Notes: generated from the sequence alone by a model not told the origin. Shown: positions 34,106 to 46,200, counted from the stretch's first letter. The stretch: DNA of 64,000 nt from Cryptomeria japonica (GCF_030272615.1 NC_081411.1:160748971-160812970), one strand, 5' to 3'. Translations and numbers: made by a program.

Positions 34106-36319
34106 TTGTTTCTTGCACAGTCAGAATCTAATATGCTTTGTTCATTTAAATTGTCTAAAATATTAATGCAGACCACAACCCAAGAATGCAATCTTAAGAA
34201 AGCAAAAAAGAGAGAACGAAATTGTCGCTATTATGCAGAACATAGAGAAGAAATCTCAAAAAAGCGTCGCCTGGAACGAATGAAACACAAAATGCTTTTG
34301 CATGTGCCTGCACCATGCAAAACCCCACAGATGATAGATTCAGATTCACTTATTCTGGATCAGAACCTTCCTTTATCATGTGGCCCAACCAACATTGTTT
34401 CGCAACAAATACAAGAACCTTGCTTGAATTGTAGCAAACTACAATAGAAACATGCAGCACAAAACATACAACCTCTATACCATCAGGCAATATTGCAGAC
34501 TACAACAACACATCAATGCACAAAAAACTGTTTCTCTTCTATAGAGTACATTCAAACATTGCAATCCTTCTGCCATCTCATTCATTCATTGTCTATGCTT
34601 CACACATGTAGTATTTGTAATGAAAGATATATTGGAATGGTGATACACAGGAACCAACAACATATTATTTGTTTGAGATGCTTTTCTGAAAGTGGTGTTC
34701 ATCATTTCTCTTTGGCAAATAATTTGGACCCAAGTGAGCAACCCCTTGTGTTAAAAAAACTTACCCAAGTAGAGGAGATGCTTATAGCTAGGGTTGCTCC
34801 TGTTTTACAAGTCAGACATGCAAGAGGTGGCCAATACAAATACACTGGTCACACTATAAGTTTTCCCCAAGATATTTTAGAAATTGCAAAGCTTTTACCA
34901 TGAAAACCAAAAGACCTTGAAGTCCTTATTGTCCACCGAAGTAATATATAAGGCAAAAAATATGATTTCTATGTAAATAAATTTCATGTTATGGATGCAT
35001 TGAGCTATAAAATTCAACATGACCAGTACTATAATAATGTTGTCATAGACTTTTATGCTGTCAACTTGCTTCCTGATACTACTACAGATATATCAAATAT
35101 GCTGCACTCTTTAGAAGAAGATACTAATGTAACAGCTATTCCACCAACAGAAGAACTTGACAATTGCAATGAATATGATGCAGAAATTTCATCATCTTTT
35201 ATTCCAAAAATGCTTGCTCCAACCCGCGAACTAGATACAATTAAGAGAACCTTGCAGTTAGATGTTGATACTGATAATAATGTCCCTTGGCCTGAAATAA
35301 ACTTATCCCCGATAAATGAATATAATATGATAGGCTTGTTAAGCATGGCATTCCCAACCCTTTTCCCATCTGGAGTTGCACTCCCGCTGTAGCCACGTAC
35401 CAAACATGTTCATTTACATGAATATGCTCTCCACTTAATGAGATATGTTGATCCAAGATTTGGACAGCATGTCAGATTTCGCTATTACATTTACAATCTA
35501 ATTATGAGACATCGTTCGCAACAATTTGCAACTATCTTCATTAGAACTAATTTGGGAGAGCCTATCCCACCCACCATGCAAGAGCTTCATGAACGATTGC
35601 AAAACACTCCTGATGATCAGTTGCCAAATCAATTGTTGCGATTTGGTGCAACACTTCGAGGCAGTCATGCATATTGGAGTAAATCTAGAAAAGAGCTTAC
35701 TGCAATGATCTTCCAATGGCTCCCTGGAGTGCCAAATATGGAAACCATTGATTGGACAGATGATAATGAGGTCCAAATGGAAAAATCATTTTTTGACAAA
35801 TATGTTTCTGCTTGGAATCCTCGCAGCACAACAGACTGCATGAATGCAATACACTACACTGCATTGGATGATCTATGTCTAGCTGATACAAAAAAAATCT
35901 TCTCCATAGACCCTGCATTGGATTATGAGGCATTACTTAATACTTTATAGAGGCACACAAAATGCACATAACATACATGCCTCAAGAAAATAGGTCCCAC
36001 ACTCAAATGTCGTTACAAAGCTCCATGGGTTTTACAACAGATGTCTACGTTGACAGTTGACAATGACAACAACCCATGCTATAAACCTGCAACGAATGAT
36101 GATCATTTGAATATTCATAATCCTTGGATGCTTTCATTATGGAGAGCTAATATTGATTGTCAACTAGTCACTTCAAAAAAAGCTATCCTGCAATACATTT
36201 CAAAGTATGCTTCCAAATCAGAAAACAAATCGCAATCAAGGTCACGGGGTCCAAAATGGACAGTCAAACCTTGCAACCTTAACTTTTTGAAATACATCCA
36301 TAGCATAAAATATAAGTAA
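34106..36319 (+). pseudogene. Helitron Rep/helicase polyprotein, N-terminal part, no helicase
   Basis: One frame runs through the whole stretch, cut only by stops (near 34445, 34901, 34950, 35390, 35948, 35964). In order: a basic leader (RERNCRYYAEHREEISKKRR); a DUF6570-type block with CSICNERYIGM and CLRC cysteine pairs and LDPSEQPLVLKKLTQVEEM; KYDFYVNKFHVMDAL; PINEYNMIGLLSMAFPTLFP; and Helitron_like_N (RYVDPRFGQHVRFRYYIYNL, LLRFGATLRGSHAYWSKSRKE). KELTAMI then joins directly to FQWLPGVPNMETIDW. In intact Helitrons the segment that carries the HUH metal-binding motif separates these blocks, so an in-frame deletion has removed it. The tyrosine region ILQYISKYASKSENKS remains. After about 36300 the sequence changes to LTR-like DNA and no helicase follows. 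The protein would start rolling-circle transposition if intact. Confidence 0.85.
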
Positions 36320-36960
36320 CACACAAAGAATAATTTACACATAGAGATAAAAGACACGATATTTATCTTGGAAAAGCCCTCAAAGGGAAAAACCCAGCCT
36401 CAAAAGATTCATCCTTATTATATTAGATCTAAAAACTCATTACATCTACCAGTATGGCTTCTAACATGCTAGGTTGCAACCTAGGATTACAACCATCTCA
36501 TAACTGAACTTCAAGTATAATGTCAACTAAAGGAGTACATCTAGCCCCTCCAAAACCCATCACTATTAGGTCTCTTGGATCTTGTCACTATCATTGGTTC
36601 TCTTAAACACTTCTCCATCCTTCTACTCTAGATCTCTTTTGCTTCTTTGATATTTTGCAACAATCACAAATCATTCTTATATATCATTCGCACTCCCTAA
36701 GTCAATTTGCATCGATCATTGGCCGGCCATAAATACCAAAGTTTATGTAACATGTAGTCGGCCACCCCTCCATCCTAATCACCTTTGTACCTAAGATACC
36801 ATTATGTGGTTTCCAAGACAATTTCTATTGGTTGTAATTCACCTCCACACATTTTGTCTTATTGGCACACACTTTCCTTCTCAAGTGCCTCATTGTGCAA
36901 CAACACATAGTAAACCAATTTTCTTATACCTACTCTATCACTCCAAAATTTTTGTCAGAA
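36311..36960 (-). repeat. LTR-like remnant abutting the Helitron
   Basis: Near 36370-36400 it carries GGAAAAGCCCTCAAAGGGAAAAACCC, a variant of the motif found in the other copia LTRs of this window and in the same orientation as the minus-strand ones. Further right it has a GGCCGGCC site and long pyrimidine-rich stretches like the U5/U3 of those LTRs. No primer site, polypurine tract or partner copy is seen. Confidence 0.4.
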
Positions 36961-38471
36961 CCTTCAAATTTTGGCAAAATTTGAGGTTCCCATGATGAAA
37001 ATTTGATTGTGACACTTACATAAACCCCTACAAGATTTGTTCAAATGCCTACTTTGAAGAATAGTAAATTGAAGCTCGTTCACTTTCATGCAAAATCACT
37101 TGGTAGGCATATTCACCTATCATATGTGAGTATCCATATCCATCTGCAACTTCCATTAATTAGATTTGATAGATTTTCACACTATCAAATATGCCAGAGT
37201 AGCCCACTTCAGAGGGTAATATTTATGAACTAGAATATTTTCATGCTAAATAAATTGGTGCGCGTAATTCTCATGATATTTGTGTACCTTTGTGTCCACT
37301 TTTAGAACTTCAGTATCTCATTTGGTATTTTTACCAAGTCAAAAGCAAATGGAAATTGTTGAGATTTTATATTTGCATTGTACCAGATCTATTAGGAACC
37401 CTATTTTTGAGAATGGATATTTTAAAACCATTTGACCATCATGTCAAAAGGATTGGTTCTGATGATTTTCATCATATTCATATACTTCCTTGCACAATTT
37501 TAGAACTTTAGGATTTGATTTGATATTTTATCAGAGCTAAAACGAAGAGAAATTTATAAAGTTTGGTTGTCTGCATGTTTCTAAAAGGTCAACTTTGACC
37601 ATTAATATCTTGCAGGTTTTGTGGAGTTATTAAAAATGCCTTTGCACACATGTTTATTATACCCCAATGAACCCCCATGCTTTGTGGCTGATTCTCAGAG
37701 CGAGAGGTGGTATTTTTCAAGGCGTGAAATTGAAAGGGTCTAGAAGGGGTTTAACATGTGTATTTTCAAAAAATGTTTTAGTGATCCACTTTAATGATTA
37801 ATATTTTACAACCCAAAAGTGATCTTGCGGTCACATGTGGTAGAAAGTTTCTTAGTATATATGGTTGCATTTATTTTCAATTTTATGGGGATTGAAGGAG
37901 TTTTGATAGGCTTTTTCAAAAATGTGCAAACTTCAAAAATTAAAGGATGTCATGACTTATAGGATGGACTCTGGAGTTTCTACTTTTTATTTTGTCAAAA
38001 TTCGAGCCTATTTGATATATTAATTTAAAGCTCACATTTTCTAGCTATAGTCTCTCGTAAGCCAATTACAAAGGAAGTACCTCAATTTGGTGAGATGCTC
38101 AATGTTTGAAACAAAACCCATGTTTTATTTTAAATATCATATACAATTGGAAATTTGCATGGCTCTAGGGTGCCTAGTTTATCTGCAGTGGAATTAGTCA
38201 AAAATCATCATAGGAGAAATTAAATATTTCTTGACTTTTCTAAAGTTTAATAGTAAAAATTTAAAATACTTTTAAATGTTTAATGGGTCTCTCACGTGCA
38301 ACTGTTTGAAGTAGATTTTTCTAATGTATGGTTTGAAATTTCTCATTCATTTTTCTATTTTAGGTGGTTGTGGGGCCCATTCCTTCCACTTAGACATTCC
38401 ATTATTGTTCGTTCCATTCAAATAAACTTCACCGTTAACTTTCAAATTCAAAGTGCTCCTGCCTAGGAGTA
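36961..38471. other. No gene recognised
   Basis: Moderately AT-rich. Short plus-strand frames (36804-36995, 37290-37511) have no family features. I see no repeat or RNA signal. Confidence 0.3.
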
Positions 38472-38955
38472 TGATATTTTGCCAAGATCAAGAGCTCAAT
38501 CAAATGTACAAAATAGAGAGACAAGATATAGGACAAGAATAAATTGTATTCTCATCAATAGATAAAAAATAATCAATAGTTGTTCAATACAATGAATATA
38601 AACATGCTTATATAGGCAAGGCTCTATGGATAAGTGAGCACACAAACATGACATGTGGCTCAATAAGAAACAAGGGTAGGTAGGAAATAGGTGTTGTAGG
38701 TAGGAGAAACAATAAAATATTCCACATGAGGTGGATCACCCATCGAAGGTGGAAATATCAGTCCACAATAAGTGGATATGATAGAGTAGTAAGAAGATCA
38801 ACATCATAAAAGGTGGAAATTCTCCTACACACACTATCCCAATGTGGCACAAACACCCAAGTGTCTAATATCCAAACTACTATGAAATGCATTATCCTAA
38901 GTAAACTTAAGTAAGGTGTAATAATATCCAAGATGAATAATTATTTACACCAACA
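38472..38955 (-). repeat. 3' LTR of the gag-protease copia element (minus orientation)
   Basis: The right end reads CACCAACA (TGTTGGTG on the minus strand) and is followed by the complement of a purine run. The left end is set at TGATATTTTGCC, giving TG...CA termini, but is approximate because no partner LTR is available. Inside, GTGGA-containing words recur (AGGTGGATC, AGGTGGAAAT, AAGTGGATAT). A TATATAGG promoter-like word occurs near 38611 on the plus strand. Confidence 0.55.
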
Positions 38956-39604
38956 AACCCCCTTAAGTGCAACTTAGGGGAATGCACTTAAGTCTACAAT
39001 GCAACTAAGCAATGCAAGATGGGTCTCGGATATTTGGCCATGTTTGGTACCCATGTACAAATGAAAATGTATGCAAACCAATGCAATGAAATCTCTCACA
39101 AAGTAGAGAAAGAGAGAAAAACTCAATGGGTAAAAACCCTCCCCCAAAAGAGAGATGAAAGGTATACAAGAGAACTCTCATAGAAGTATGTGAGGAACAA
39201 AACCCCATGTGAGGAAAAAGTCCCCCCCATATGAGAGAAGAAGAGAAGCTAGGAAACCCCCCCTCAATGTAGAATCTGCACCAATGATAGAAGATCAATG
39301 ATATATGAAGGGAATTCTCCACGAACATTGAATGATATTCCTCCCCTTAGGAAGAAACAAAACCAAAGGTGTACCCATGAAGTCTCCCCAATCATGAAGG
39401 GAAGATGTAGGAAAAAAACTCATGATGAAAGGAATCTCTGAAAACTGCTCGTGTCCCCATGTCGATGTTGAAAGACACCCCCTCCAAAGGTGGTAAACTG
39501 CTCCACATTGCTGAAGAAGGTACTCCAAGATCTAGTGGAGATGAATGTAGAACATGCCCCAAAGACTCACATGTCTCCTCTAAACATAACGAGACCTCCT
39601 CCAA
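38956..39604 (-). other. Polypurine tract and 3' untranslated part of the copia element
   Basis: The minus strand reads AAGGGGGTT just before the LTR. Upstream of it, CTAAGTTGCACTTAAGGG and CATGGGTACC match the plus-orientation relic at 8265-8400. The rest has runs of pyrimidine-rich sequence and no defensible protein. Confidence 0.5.
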
Positions 39605-40237
39605 CTATTGTACACAAGTATCCACAATCATGTCAACCTTGAAAGAATGAACAAGATGGTTAGAGTGTTCCCTCACAACAATTGAAGAAGGATAATTTTC
39701 ATCAAAGAGAATATGAATATCATCAATGATGTCTCCCAAATCTGCAATGTATGATTCCACAAACAAACCTGGAATGTCTGTCAAGTACTCATCCCATGAA
39801 TCTGAAACTAGAAGACATGAAATATCCTGTAGCACTGAATCATAAGAAGGCAAAACTATCACACTATCCACATCATCAGGTGCAATAGGTGATATGATAT
39901 CAATAGGAGGAGATAAAACACAAGGCTCAAGAAAGGGGTCACATGTGAGAATCCCCAAGTTCAAGTACCCAAAGTTCTCCTCAAAATCTAAACCATCACA
40001 AGAAGTGTGATCATCATGTGAAGAATCATCATATGTGAAATCAGTATCATCAACAAAATCTAAAAAGGAGTATAAACAAGATGCATGATCAACCACCCCA
40101 CTCGGAATGATAGCTCTAGTTTGCAAGTCTCTAATGAAAATTAACTCGGGTGTGAACTCCACAATTCTCTTTGTTGCACCATGTGTCATTTGATAGATGG
40201 AAAGGAGATTGTTTGGCAAATGGGGTACACACAACAC
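39605..40237 (-). CDS. GAG-pre-integrase fragment fused to an acidic ORF of unknown origin
   Basis: A 210-codon frame. Its first 55-60 residues (LCVPHLPNNLLSIYQMTHG to VDHASCLYSF) match the GAG-pre-integrase segment that follows protease in copia polyproteins. Where the integrase should begin, the sequence changes to a strongly acidic, Asp/Ser-rich stretch of about 150 residues (FVDDTDFTYDDSSHDDHTS, PIAPDDVDSVIVLPSYD) that I cannot assign. It continues the protease frame across one stop near 40270. No integrase HHCC, DDE, or reverse-transcriptase YVDD motif follows before the LTR. The element is thus non-autonomous, and the acidic piece may be recruited or novel sequence. Confidence 0.6.
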   Translation of the reverse strand: MLCVPHLPNNLLSIYQMTHGATKRIVEFTPELIFIRDLQTRAIIPSGVVDHASCLYSFLDFVDDTDFTYDDSSHDDHTSCDGLDFEENFGYLNLGILTCDPFLEPCVLSPPIDIISPIAPDDVDSVIVLPSYDSVLQDISCLLVSDSWDEYLTDIPGLFVESYIADLGDIIDDIHILFDENYPSSIVVREHSNHLVHSFKVDMIVDTCVQ

Positions 40238-41343
40238 ATCATTGAAGGATTTATCCCCAATGTCAATAGATCATTTCCCAATCACATTCATGTATGTATG
40301 ATTACCCATCAAAATCTGTGGCATGGTGCAAGGCTCAAATGAAGAGAATATAGACTGCAAAGATTCCATATGATGAGAAGCCCATGAATCTAGAAGCCAT
40401 CTCCCTAAATCATGACTTGTAGTAGCACAAAGAGCTTTTCCTTTTCTTGTCCCAAAATAGTGAGTCTTCCCACTTGTTGAAGCCATGAATGCTTGCCCTT
40501 TCCCTTTTGATTGTGTGGAAGTGGAAGTTGATGAATCATCCTTCTTGTAGATATTAGGTAAATCAATGTTATGCTTTTTGAGGATGTGTATGAGCTCATC
40601 AATCTTCTTAGAATGCAAACGATGCTCCTCATGACCAAAATTTTTATAATAGCCACAAGTAGGTCTCTCCCTCTTTGGTGAATTGTCCCTCTTGGAAGAG
40701 GATGAATCTCCTTGTTGTGGAGAAGGTGATGCTTTGTCCTTAGGCTTTGATTGTCATTTCTTCTTTTTTGAGTTGTCCTTTCCTTGATTTCCTTTATTCC
40801 CTTGATTTGCCACTAATGCTTGAGACTTAGAAGCCTTAAGAATTTCCATACTTATCAACTTAGTTTGTTTCATCATCAACATTTCGGCGAAAGCATCAAA
40901 TGTAGGCATTGTGTAGCTTGAACCCATTGTCATCCTATGGGTTTGAAAACTAGAAACAAATGTTGCATATTCTTGTGGAAGCTTTCCCATTAAGTTGAAG
41001 ATCAGTTGAGTATCCTTCTTATCAATGTCCCAATCTTTGAGTTGTGCCCTCAACTCTTTTGCCTTAGTGACATAATCTTGTATAGTATCAAAGTTCTTGG
41101 GATCCAACATGGTGAGATCACTATCAATCTAATATTCCCTAATCTCATCAACTTTACCATACAAGTCTTGAAACTTTTGCTAAGCATCCTTGATTAGAGT
41201 ACATTTCTCAATATGAAAAATGAGATCCTTTGATACATACTTTCTTAAGGTACCAATTGCCATCATATTTTTAGTGAGCCAATCCAAGTGACCAACAGGA
41301 TCAGCCTTAGGATCAGAGGGAACAATAATAGTTCCATCAATAT

Positions 41344-41672
41344 TATTTGAGTTGAGGAAAATTCAACTCTATAACTCCCAAAGTTCACTTGCATGTAAAC
41401 CTGTCATAAAAAGAGAGAAGCAAAAAAACTATGGAGGCCAGAATTCACAGATCCAGAAAAAAGGAGTCATATTGATTGTGCAAGAAGAATGCAATTCAAT
41501 AATTACAGTTGTTATGAAAATATAAAGAGAGAATCCTTATAAAAGGATACTCGAAACCCTAAATGTGAAAATCCTAAAGAATTATAAGATTCCTTAGTTT
41601 AGCTTAAGCGTAGAGTATAATAGACTAATAATTAAATAAATAATCATTAGCTAATAAAATATTACTCTAACA
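41344..41672 (-). repeat. 3' LTR of copy A
   Basis: Contains TATAATTCTTTAGG, CTTATAAAAG-like promoter words and a long shared stretch with the LTRs at 43094, 60128 and 62091. Confidence 0.9.
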
Positions 41673-43093
41673 ACCCCCCTTAAGATGAACTTAGGGAATA
41701 GCTAAAAAACAAATAAGGACTAAAAAACATTTGAAAAATGAAGGAAAGCAACAATGGGTTTCGACAACTAGGCTTGATGAGGTACCCAAGTACAATAAAA
41801 TCTCTATAAAGTGGAGAAAAAGGAGAAAACCCTATTGGAACAAAACTCCTCTCCAAGAAGAGATGAAAGTTCAAGTGAAGGACTAAGAAGCCTCCAAACA
41901 AGAGTGTTTCAAAAGATAGGAACAAAAAGAAAAGAATGAAGAACACCACTGAAGCATGAAATAGCTGCAAACACTATCGAAGAGTAATTGCTGATTTGAA
42001 GAACCTCCACTGAAATAGAACATGACTAGGTAGAGAAGACTGTAATATGCATGAGTGCCCTCAAATGACACTACTCAAATCAGATGCCAAACAAAGACAA
42101 ACAACTGAACTCAAAGATACAAATGACATGAAACACAAAAGCCTGAAGAGCTGATAAATCGAACCAAGGAAGCATTAGAACTAGCATGACAAACCTCTCC
42201 ATAATGCGGAAAAGGGAGAGGGGTAGGTAAACTGAAAAGAACGGCCAACAACAACTGCATGACGAAGAACTAGGAACATCGAAGGTGCAAAGAAAGTACA
42301 TAGTCTCATGGAAGGAACACTCACTTGACACACATCATGAGGTTAGTGTCGTGGAGGTAACACACACTTGACAAAGGTAGATGCAAATAAAAGGCAAACG
42401 TCAACCCCCCAATGGCACTTTATAAGTGCTGAAAAACAAAAAACTAAATAAAATATACCTGGAGAAGAATCTGGAAAGAAAACTCGTATGAATGGAAAGA
42501 ACACAGAACAAGATTTCCAACAATATAAAGTTTTCAAAAAATGGAGTTTGGATGTTCAAGTTATGTCTCCCGGAGTACAAAAAGGAACCTTTGACTTTGA
42601 TAGCAAACAACGCCATCGAAATAAAAAAATCAAAAGTTCAAACGTCCAAATCTAGATAGAGATCGGAAAGAGCTTTTCGACGATATAAGGTTTTGCAAAA
42701 AATGCCTTTGTATGACCAAGTTATGGCTAAAAGAAAAAAACCCCTCTTGTAGGGCATAAAAAAAGTAAAGAAAAAAAAATGAAGAAAATTTTCAAATGCA
42801 TTTGTAGGTACAGGCATATGAATTTGTGAGCCTCAAAAAATGTGCCAATAAAAATCATGCCCTAGATGCCCTTGTCACAAAAAATAGGAAAATTATATAT
42901 CAAAATTCATGGAATCAGCCTTTTGAATCCAACTATGGAGGTTCTTTTGGCACCAAAATGTACCAAACAATCAGCTACCCCCAGAAATGGAAAAGAAAAC
43001 TGCACAAACCCCCGAATACATAGATCTGAAAAACAAGGCCCAAAATCTCTCATGAAGAGAACAGAGGCATGCAGATCTAGAGCTCTGATACCA

Positions 43094-43420
43094 TATTAGA
43101 GTTGAGAAAAAATCAATTCTACAGCTCCCAAAGATCACCTGCATGCAAACCTGTCATAGAAAGAGAAGCAAAAAAGCTATGGAGGTCAGAATTCAAAGAT
43201 TCAGAAAAGAGGAGTCATATTGATTGTGCAAAAAGAATGTAATTCAATAATTACAGTTGTTATGAAAATACAAAGAGAGAATCCTTATAAAAGGATACTT
43301 GAAACCCTAAAGGTGAAAACAATAAAAAATCATAAGATTCCTTAGTTTACCTTAAGCATAGAGTATAATAGACTAATAATTAAATAAATAATTATTAACT
43401 AATAAAAGATTACTCTAACA
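43094..43420 (-). repeat. 5' LTR of copy A
   Basis: Same length and order as the 41344 LTR and next to the primer site. Confidence 0.9.
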
Positions 43421-43522
43421 AATATAATGAGTTAGTCCTTTTTCCATAAGTTTACTCCATGCATCAATTTTTCAAGTAGAATAATTATGAGGAGTTAAGA
43501 GAGGAAACTTAGAAGAACCCAT

Positions 43523-46200
43523 CGCAGCAAAAAGGAAGGAACACAAGAGCACAAAAGCACAAGATACACCCCCCCAAAATTCAATCAATCAAAATACCCT
43601 CTCGCCCCCCCCCCCCCCCAAAAAAAAATGATGATTTTGGCACTTTATATGTAGTGCGTGTACAATAGGCCACTTGCAAACAATGGCAAGTTGGACTTCT
43701 AATTTTGTTTTACAACTGCCCCAATAGGCCGAGAACTACAATGCAAAAGACAACAAGATAGATCTATGCAATAGAAATTATATTGTAGGCATGATTGAGT
43801 AGTAGAGAAACAAAGGAGTGATTGAGAAGCAGTAGTAGGTGGTGTGGCTAAGATTCAAAGATGGTGAAAAAACTAAATCTTCCATTGTCCTTCTATTTGT
43901 TTTCATAGATCGAACTCTCTATTCCACCACTTTGTCAATGACGATTCATTTAATTTTTCTTTTCTTTTTTAAAGCATCCACTCTTTGACAAATTTTAGTT
44001 GGTATTGATGATTGGTGGCTACTGTAGATTGTGGTTGCATGGGTGCATTAAGGGAGACACTTCAATTGCAGAAAGCATTAAGGGAGGAGTTACAATTGCA
44101 GTAACCACTACACTGCCTCCACGATGTTGCCACCTTGCCAATTAGCTTCTGAGTTTTTTCCACACATACATGCAAACGTCATATTTTTTCTTAAATTGGT
44201 TTTTTTGTTTATGGACAACATGGATCCCATTGTAGATGGCCTCTGGATGAAATTAGAGGACTAAAAGAGGGAGATACTCGAGCATTAATCAAATTATTAT
44301 AGATAATACATTATAATAAATCTTTCAAGGAGATAATAAAATAAAAATAAAATATTCTAGTTGGTATGTGAATTATGATATATATACATTAATATTTTGA
44401 AGAGTAAAATAGTTTTTATCACACATATATCAAATAGATTCTCATATTTTAAAATTTCTATATAACCAGATTCTTCGAGGTGTGAAATTGATCCTATTCA
44501 GCATTCGGTGAACTAGCTCCATCTTTTGTCAATCCATTGGAGATAAGTTATGGTCTATGTTTTTTATGTTATGCGACTAATATAAACTTCTAGTCTCAAT
44601 GATATTATAATTAAAATATTCCTCTTCATATTGTTGTCATGTTGATTATGTAGTTTTGCAGTATCATCAATTTTGTAATTATTTTATTTATCTCTTTTTA
44701 CCTTTGTACCTTACTAGAGCTTGTCCAATCTCTTATTCTATGCTCATCCATAAAACGTTAATCTAATTTATGAATGTTTTATCCAAATTTTCATTCCATT
44801 TCTTTTTATAATTTTTATAAACTAGGTCAAGAGCAAAAAAAGAAATTATTTGTTAAGTTGATCTATATCAAAAGTATAAAACTTATAAATCATTTTATAT
44901 GACTACTCTATTAAAAATAACTAAAAAATAATAGGTATGGACTTTAAAATTATTCAATTAAGAAGGCATAGTCAACATTGATAGTCAATTTTTACCAAAT
45001 AGATGAAACATAGACCACCAACAATAATAATAATTAAATTTTTAAATTTCAAAAGTGTTTGGAATTTTTTTATAAAATTGAATGTTTGAAGGTTTAGATA
45101 ATGGAATGAGGCTCTGAAAATAGCTAAATGGTGTAAAATAAATTTAGGCTTATATCTCTAGTTTAAGAAAATGTTATGTATTTTGGAAGTTATGTCATTT
45201 TGATACATTTTTTTGTTGCAAATTTCAAAATGTTCATAAATGAAAAATAGAAGGTGAGAAATTTCAAATTTGACTTACGGAGGAAATTGGAAGATTCTTA
45301 AGGACATACCAGTTTGATATTTACATAAAGATTTCATGGATGGACGGATTTGATTTTTATTAAAAATAAAAAGTGTGATTTTTTAAAGAAGGATTATCTA
45401 TGCTAAAATCATTTTTCATTTGTAGAGATTAGAATTTTGGAGAAAAAATAGTGAAAAGAAACTCTAAAGTAATCTTGTGACTTTTCTTTAAAGGATTATA
45501 GAAGTCTACAAATTTAGTTTCAATTATTTTGTTGTAATAGATTTTCTTTATAATAATGATAAGAATCTTAAATTTTAAATGTGTGTGTATATATATATTC
45601 ATGTCCTTTAGAAGCATACTTTTGAATCAATTAAAACTTCTTTTTTTGCACATTTGTTGTAAGAGTTGTTTATTTAATCAGTTTATCTTAAAGAGAGCGG
45701 TATTATTTTTTTAAGTTAAATGCATGAGTTCACTGATATTGTTGTTAATTCTGTAAGATTGAATAATCCTTTCCATTATACCTATCCATTTAAAAAAAAA
45801 TAATTAAGAATCATACTTTGATGTTGTATGCAACTAGAGATTTAGATGTTGTAATCATGTTCACTAATGAAAGATAATAAAAATATTTATAATACAAAAT
45901 CAAATATAAAATCGTTAATTACAAATAAAAAAATTACCTACTACGATAAACTCATTGTTCATTTAAAATAAAATGTTTTTAAGTTGTACCTACCGAGATT
46001 TTATAAAGCTTAAATTGCAATAGACATATCCATCTCTTGTTGGCCCATGCTCTCAATGATGCTAATCAGAAAAGTTCATAACTTATCAAAAATCGTTAAA
46101 CACAACTTTATGTACACCCTATCAAAACAATAGCTTTGATATCTTATGTTGACAGTGCAGGGCTTTCATTTTTAGCAATGAACATTTTAATTAGAAGGAA
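43523..46200. other. No gene recognised; contains C15A9 tract
   Basis: The leader of the copia gag should lie here but no primer site or matching 5' LTR was found, so the element's 5' end is lost or replaced. A run of 15 C followed by 9 A lies at 43605-43628. A short duplication GCATTAAGGGAG...CAATTGCAG occurs near 44044-44100. The rest is AT-rich. Confidence 0.4.

Larger units (their letters stand above)
30508..36310 (+). mobile_element. Helitron (plant type, RPA1 plus Rep), truncated at the 3' side
   Basis: RPA1-like and Rep genes lie in the same orientation within 6 kb, as in plant Helitrons. The 5' TC end was not located, so the left limit given is the first coding exon. The right limit is a junction with LTR-like sequence, so the helicase and the 3' hairpin-CTRR end are missing. 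Target AT insertion cannot be checked. Confidence 0.75.
41344..43420 (-). mobile_element. Non-coding LTR retrotransposon (TRIM/LARD-like), copy A
   Basis: LTRs at 41344-41672 (329 bp) and 43094-43420 (327 bp) are closely similar. Each starts TGTTAGAG and ends AATA on the minus strand, so the termini are TG...TA instead of TG...CA. A perfect primer site TGGTATCAGAGC (43082-43093) abuts the upstream LTR and a purine run AAGGGGGGT abuts the other. The 5-bp target duplication AATAT (41339-41343 and 43421-43425) is perfect and fixes the ends. The 1.42-kb interior carries no gag or pol: short Phe/Ser/Cys-rich frames (for example 41680-41970) match no family. It sits inside a copia gag gene. Confidence 0.9.
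40271..43522 (-). pseudogene. Ty1/copia gag-protease, split by a nested LTR element
   Basis: Gag starts at an ATG (43522) with MGSSKFPLLTPHNYST and reaches HYI at 43426, where a 2.08-kb element is inserted. It resumes at 41338 with DGTIIVPSDPKADPVGHLDW. The UBN2 region (41110-40754) includes LKDWDIDKKDTQLIFNLMG. Then come a zinc knuckle CGYYKNFGHEEHRLH, with the second Cys now Tyr and the last Cys lost, and the protease active site WLLDSWASHHM, where the conserved DSG/DTG is DSW. Stops fall where Trp or Gln is expected (two TGG codons now TGA/TAG, one CAG now TAG). The DSW change alone should abolish protease activity. The gag forms particles and the protease would mature it. Confidence 0.8.

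Noticed and set aside
41680-42616. Several 60-96 residue ORFs on the minus strand
   Set aside because: They lie inside the non-coding interior of copy A. The matching frames in copy B are not conserved end to end.
43605-43628. C15A9 tract as a functional element
   Set aside because: Homopolymer slippage or assembly error is a simpler explanation.
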